DNA of 9,098 nt, from NCBI GenBank assembly GCA_959600065.1, contig CAUGKZ010000041.1:1-9098 (forward strand), in the 5' to 3' direction. The position numbers were made by a program, and so were the translations under genes. This document shows, one piece after another, positions 6,850-9,098 of this stretch. Each line of letters starts with the position of its first letter. The stretch's first letter is position 1. Source of the stretch: an uncultured Kroppenstedtia sp. (GTDB lineage Bacteria; Bacillota; Bacilli; Thermoactinomycetales; DSM-45169). The notes under the pieces were generated by a model. That model was not told the origin of the DNA. It saw only the letters and a list, made by a program, of their open reading frames with translations, and searched no databases.

Positions 6850-8338
6850 GGGGAAACTGCAGCAGATTGGTAAGGCATTGATGTTGCCCATCGCGGTGAT
6901 GCCAGCAGCGGCCTTGTTGATGTCATTGGGTGTATTGATCAACACTTTTTCCGAACAGTTGTCCATGCCTTGGCTAGCCGAGGTGGGAAACACCATGACT
7001 ACCGGTGCTGACGGGATTCTGGGCTTTCTTCCGATCCTGTTCGCCGTAGGTGTGGCCATCGGTTTAAGTAACAGCGCCGGGGCTGCTGGCCTGGCAGCAG
7101 TGGTCGGTTATATGGTGCTTAATTCCATCGTGGGGATGAATGCCCCGGCTCCGGACAATCCGGCGTGGCAGGTCAAAATCGACCAGATGGGGGTCCTGGG
7201 TGGGATTATCACCGGCTTGGTTACGGCCTATCTATACAAACGATTTCATGATATCCGACTACCGGATTGGCTGCAGTTTTTCGGGGGGAGCCGTTTTGTT
7301 CCCATCATCACAGCATTCGTCATGTTTTTGTTGGGGATCCTGTTTCGTTTTATCTGGCCGCCTATCCAGGATGTGATCGAAGCAGCCGGTAACGGGGTGA
7401 TCGGTGCCGGTGCAGTGGGAATGTTCGGTTACGGATTGTTGAATCGACTCCTGATTCCCTTGGGTCTTCATCACATTATCAATACTCTGGTCTGGTTCCA
7501 GCTGGGTAAATTTGAGAACTCCGCCGGGGATATAGTGACAGGGGATCTTTATCGTTTCTTTGCCGGGGATCCCACAGCGGGTACCTTTATGGCTGGCTTC
7601 TTCCCAATCATGATGTTTGCCTTGCCGGCAGCCTGTCTGGCTATGGTTCACGAAGCCAAACCTTCTCGGAAGGCAGCGGTAGCCGGGGTGCTTGGAAGTG
7701 TGGCGCTCACCTCCTTCTTGACGGGGATCACGGAGCCGATTGAATTTCTTTTCATGTTCCTGGCCCCCGTTCTCTATCTGATTCATGCGATATTGATGGG
7801 GACGTCCATGGCTTTGATGTATTTGCTGGATGTGAAACACGGTTTTGGATTTTCTGCCGGATTGATCGATTATGTGGTCAATTTCCATCTTTCCACTAAG
7901 GGCTGGCTCATCATTCCAGTCGGTTTGGGTTTTGCCCTGCTTTACTACATCATATTCCGCTTCGCCATCCGCAAATTCAACCTGCCCACTCCGGGAAGGG
8001 AAGAGGAGGAAGATGATAAGGGAGAAGCGGAAAGCTCAAAGGATCCGAAGGAAGTGGAAACCTCAAATAAAGCAGATGCTTCCGATGATCTGGAGGTTTT
8101 GGCCGGAGAGGTATTAGAGGCCATCGGCGGCAAGGAGAATATTGAGGATTTGGATGCTTGCATCACCCGGCTTCGGATGACCCTGAAAGATGACAGCAAA
8201 TTGGATCAGAACCGACTGAAGAAATTGGGGGCATCAGGAGTGATCCGTGTGGGAGCAGGAAATTATCAGGCAGTATTCGGCACTCGCTCTGAGTTGCTCA
8301 AAGAACGAATTTTGAGTCAAATAGGACGTGAGGGCTGA
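6836..8338 (+). CDS. nagP: PTS system EIICB component, N-acetylglucosamine type (glucose-family permease)
   Basis: A 500-residue membrane permease of the glucose/GlcNAc PTS family that takes up and phosphorylates its sugar. The EIIC part (about 1-385) has multiple hydrophobic segments and the motifs PIAVMPAAALL, GLHHIINTLVWFQ with the H212/H213 pair, DPTAGTFMAGFFPIMMFALP, and TGITEPIEF (296-304) with E300. These are closest to NagP/NagE; PtsG proteins usually read differently in the DPTAG segment. A very acidic, Ser/Lys-rich linker (about 388-420) leads to an EIIB domain with the phosphorylated cysteine C442 in DACITRLR. No EIIA domain is attached, so phosphate must come from an EIIA elsewhere in the genome. 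Start: ATG at 6836 with GGGGGTG at 6820-6826; in-frame GTG codons at 6773 and 6824 lie in the promoter or lack a ribosome site. Glucose as substrate is not excluded. Confidence 0.88.
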   Translation: MKALLGKLQQIGKALMLPIAVMPAAALLMSLGVLINTFSEQLSMPWLAEVGNTMTTGADGILGFLPILFAVGVAIGLSNSAGAAGLAAVVGYMVLNSIVGMNAPAPDNPAWQVKIDQMGVLGGIITGLVTAYLYKRFHDIRLPDWLQFFGGSRFVPIITAFVMFLLGILFRFIWPPIQDVIEAAGNGVIGAGAVGMFGYGLLNRLLIPLGLHHIINTLVWFQLGKFENSAGDIVTGDLYRFFAGDPTAGTFMAGFFPIMMFALPAACLAMVHEAKPSRKAAVAGVLGSVALTSFLTGITEPIEFLFMFLAPVLYLIHAILMGTSMALMYLLDVKHGFGFSAGLIDYVVNFHLSTKGWLIIPVGLGFALLYYIIFRFAIRKFNLPTPGREEEEDDKGEAESSKDPKEVETSNKADASDDLEVLAGEVLEAIGGKENIEDLDACITRLRMTLKDDSKLDQNRLKKLGASGVIRVGAGNYQAVFGTRSELLKERILSQIGREG

Positions 8339-8375
8339 TCGTCGCAGGAATTGTCGAAAATATAAAATGTATATA

Positions 8376-8416
8376 ATTTCAAAAGGGACCTCTCTCTAGG
8401 AGGTCCCTTTTGAAAT
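8376..8416. terminator. Bidirectional hairpin terminator between the PTS gene and abrB
   Basis: A perfect 17-bp stem runs from 8376-8392 to 8400-8416 with a 7-base loop. Its core GGGACCTC/GAGGTCCC is flanked by AAAA on one side and TTTT on the other, so a T-run follows the GC core on both strands. It lies between two converging genes and most likely ends both transcripts. Confidence 0.85.
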
Positions 8417-8482
8417 GGAGCACCACACCGTATGTTTTGGCAAAATCATCTGTGGGAAGAACGCTTTATACTAACAGAAATA

Positions 8483-8755
8483 TCAGGCTTTGACGCCTTC
8501 TTCCTCTTTCAGCAGTTCAAACATTTCTTCGATACATTTCTTGCTGACCACCTTGTTTTTATAACGGACGGTCTCATCCACTTCACCTGTAAAAATGCAT
8601 GCCGGTTCGTATTTTTTCAACACGATTCGTTCGCCGTCGACATAAATCTCCAGGGCGTCTTTTTCTCCGATTCCCAGGGTACGGCGCAGTTCGATGGGGA
8701 TGACGACACGACCTAACTCATCAACTTTGCGGACAATTCCGGTAGATTTGAGCAT
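8483..8755 (-). CDS. abrB: AbrB-family transition-state regulator
   Basis: A 90-residue DNA-binding swapped-hairpin (SpoVT-AbrB fold) protein. In B. subtilis AbrB represses stationary-phase, competence, biofilm and antibiotic genes during growth and is itself shut off by phosphorylated Spo0A. The N-terminal half is almost identical to B. subtilis AbrB, including STGIVRKVDELGRVVIPIEL (4-23) with the DNA-contact arginines R9, R16, R24 and R25. C53 corresponds to the single cysteine of AbrB. The C-terminal half (TGEVDE, then KNKVVSKKCIEEMFELLKEEE) keeps the multimerisation-domain pattern but differs in detail, so the paralogue Abh cannot be wholly excluded. The position next to rsmI and the minus orientation agree with abrB. 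Start: ATG at 8755-8753 with GAGAGGGG nine bases upstream. Confidence 0.92.
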   Translation of the reverse strand: MLKSTGIVRKVDELGRVVIPIELRRTLGIGEKDALEIYVDGERIVLKKYEPACIFTGEVDETVRYKNKVVSKKCIEEMFELLKEEEGVKA

Positions 8756-8807
8756 TGCGAATTTCCCCTCTCAGTTTTTAGTCTATATTTGGTCTTGGTC
8801 TCGCAAC

Positions 8808-8822
8808 CGTCAAAATTCGACA
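8808..8822 (-). promoter_or_regulatory. Spo0A box(es) in the abrB leader
   Basis: On the minus strand TGTCGAA (8822-8816) is an exact match to the Spo0A box TGNCGAA. It lies about 11 to 17 bases after the predicted start. Facing it on the plus strand is CGTCAAA (8808-8814), a two-mismatch second half. In B. subtilis Spo0A~P represses abrB by binding boxes at just this place downstream of the start, so the site fits the known circuit. Confidence 0.7.
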
Positions 8823-8839
8823 GTAACGACATCAAAATT

Positions 8840-8868
8840 ATCATACCAGCGATTCCCATAACAGTCAA
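8840..8868 (-). promoter_or_regulatory. Sigma-A promoter of abrB
   Basis: Read on the minus strand, TTGACT (8868-8863) and TATGAT (8845-8840) are separated by exactly 17 bases, five of six matches to consensus in each box. Transcription would begin near 8833, leaving a leader of about 78 bases before the abrB ATG, similar in layout to the B. subtilis gene. Confidence 0.85.
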
Positions 8869-8972
8869 TATAACAGACCGCAATGATATAGATTTTTTTT
8901 GGAACTTTGTTTTCTGTCAGATCCGGGGGGTTTTAACTGCCCTTTGCCGTTTGCGGGGGAGGCTTTTTCAAG

Positions 8973-8978
8973 TAGAAT
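8973..8978 (+). promoter_or_regulatory. Possible -10 box for the gene starting at 9000
   Basis: TAGAAT sits 21 bases before the ATG. The sequence 17 bases upstream (TTTGCG) matches the -35 consensus at only three positions, so the call is weak. The leader would be about 15 bases, just enough to hold the AAAGGA ribosome site. Confidence 0.3.
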
Positions 8979-8999
8979 GAGAAAAGAAAGGAATGGCGG

Positions 9000-9098
9000 A
9001 TGGATAATATCCGTGTGTATGGATCAGAGGGGGGAGTGGAATTGCTTTTGCTGTCTGAGGTGTTGAAGCAAAAGCTGGAGGAGACCAACAGGGATCTA
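9000..9098 (+). CDS. Start of an unrecognised gene, cut by the right edge
   Basis: An ATG at 9000 follows AAAGGA (8987-8992) at a 7-base distance and opens a frame of 33 codons that continues past the window. The visible residues (MDNIRVYGSEGG, then a Leu-rich helix-like stretch ending KQKLEETNRDL) do not match a family I know. In B. subtilis metS lies beyond abrB, but this is not the N-terminus of a methionyl-tRNA synthetase. The ATG at 8993 in another frame stops after four codons. Confidence 0.6.
   Translation, partial: MDNIRVYGSEGGVELLLLSEVLKQKLEETNRDL

Noticed and set aside
8432..8716. Plus-strand open frame of 94 codons opposite abrB
   Set aside because: Antisense to a near-identical AbrB N-terminus and lacks a ribosome site.
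8959..8980. Sigma-H promoter for the gene at 9000
   Set aside because: GGAGGCTTT and GTAGAATGA resemble the two boxes but only five bases separate them, far short of the usual spacing.

Overview
The window reads as chromosomal core DNA of an endospore-forming Gram-positive bacterium of the order Bacillales, with balanced to slightly high GC by eye. Gene content and order follow the origin-proximal segment that in Bacillus subtilis runs csfB-(xpaC-yaaN)-yaaO-tmk-yaaQ-(yaaR)-holB-yaaT-yabA-(yabB)-yazA-yabC-abrB. Genes in brackets are absent here. The moderate GC and frequent TTG/GTG starts would suit a Thermoactinomycetaceae-like lineage, but this is inference and the sequence alone does not fix the taxon.

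Layout. Positions 1-246 hold the 3' end of an unrecognised reading frame. At 216-245 lies an excellent forespore (sigma-F/sigma-G) promoter that drives csfB (gin, anti-sigma-G factor, 276-479). csfB ends in a hairpin terminator, and a YaaO-type PLP decarboxylase gene starts immediately after it (514-1929). A 317-bp gene-free gap (1930-2246) contains a run of short perfect hairpins and is the least explained part of the window. A tight cluster follows: tmk (thymidylate kinase), darA (c-di-AMP-binding PII-like protein), holB (DNA polymerase III delta'), ricT (RNA maturation / phosphorelay), and, 89 nt further on, yabA (replication initiation control). After a terminator come a GIY-YIG protein gene (yazA-like) and rsmI (16S rRNA 2'-O-methyltransferase), which overlap and end in another terminator.

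Between rsmI and abrB sits a gene without a counterpart at this place in B. subtilis: a PTS EIICB permease closest to the N-acetylglucosamine type. It has its own promoter region and a strong hairpin terminator that probably serves both converging genes. abrB lies on the minus strand with a near-consensus sigma-A promoter and a Spo0A box just downstream of the predicted start of transcription. A new plus-strand gene begins at 9000 and runs off the window.

Taken together, the window mixes DNA replication and nucleotide supply (tmk, holB, yabA), signalling and developmental control (csfB, darA, ricT, abrB), ribosome modification (rsmI) and amino-sugar uptake (nagP-like). No CRISPR array, tRNA, rRNA, phage gene or intact insertion sequence was seen.
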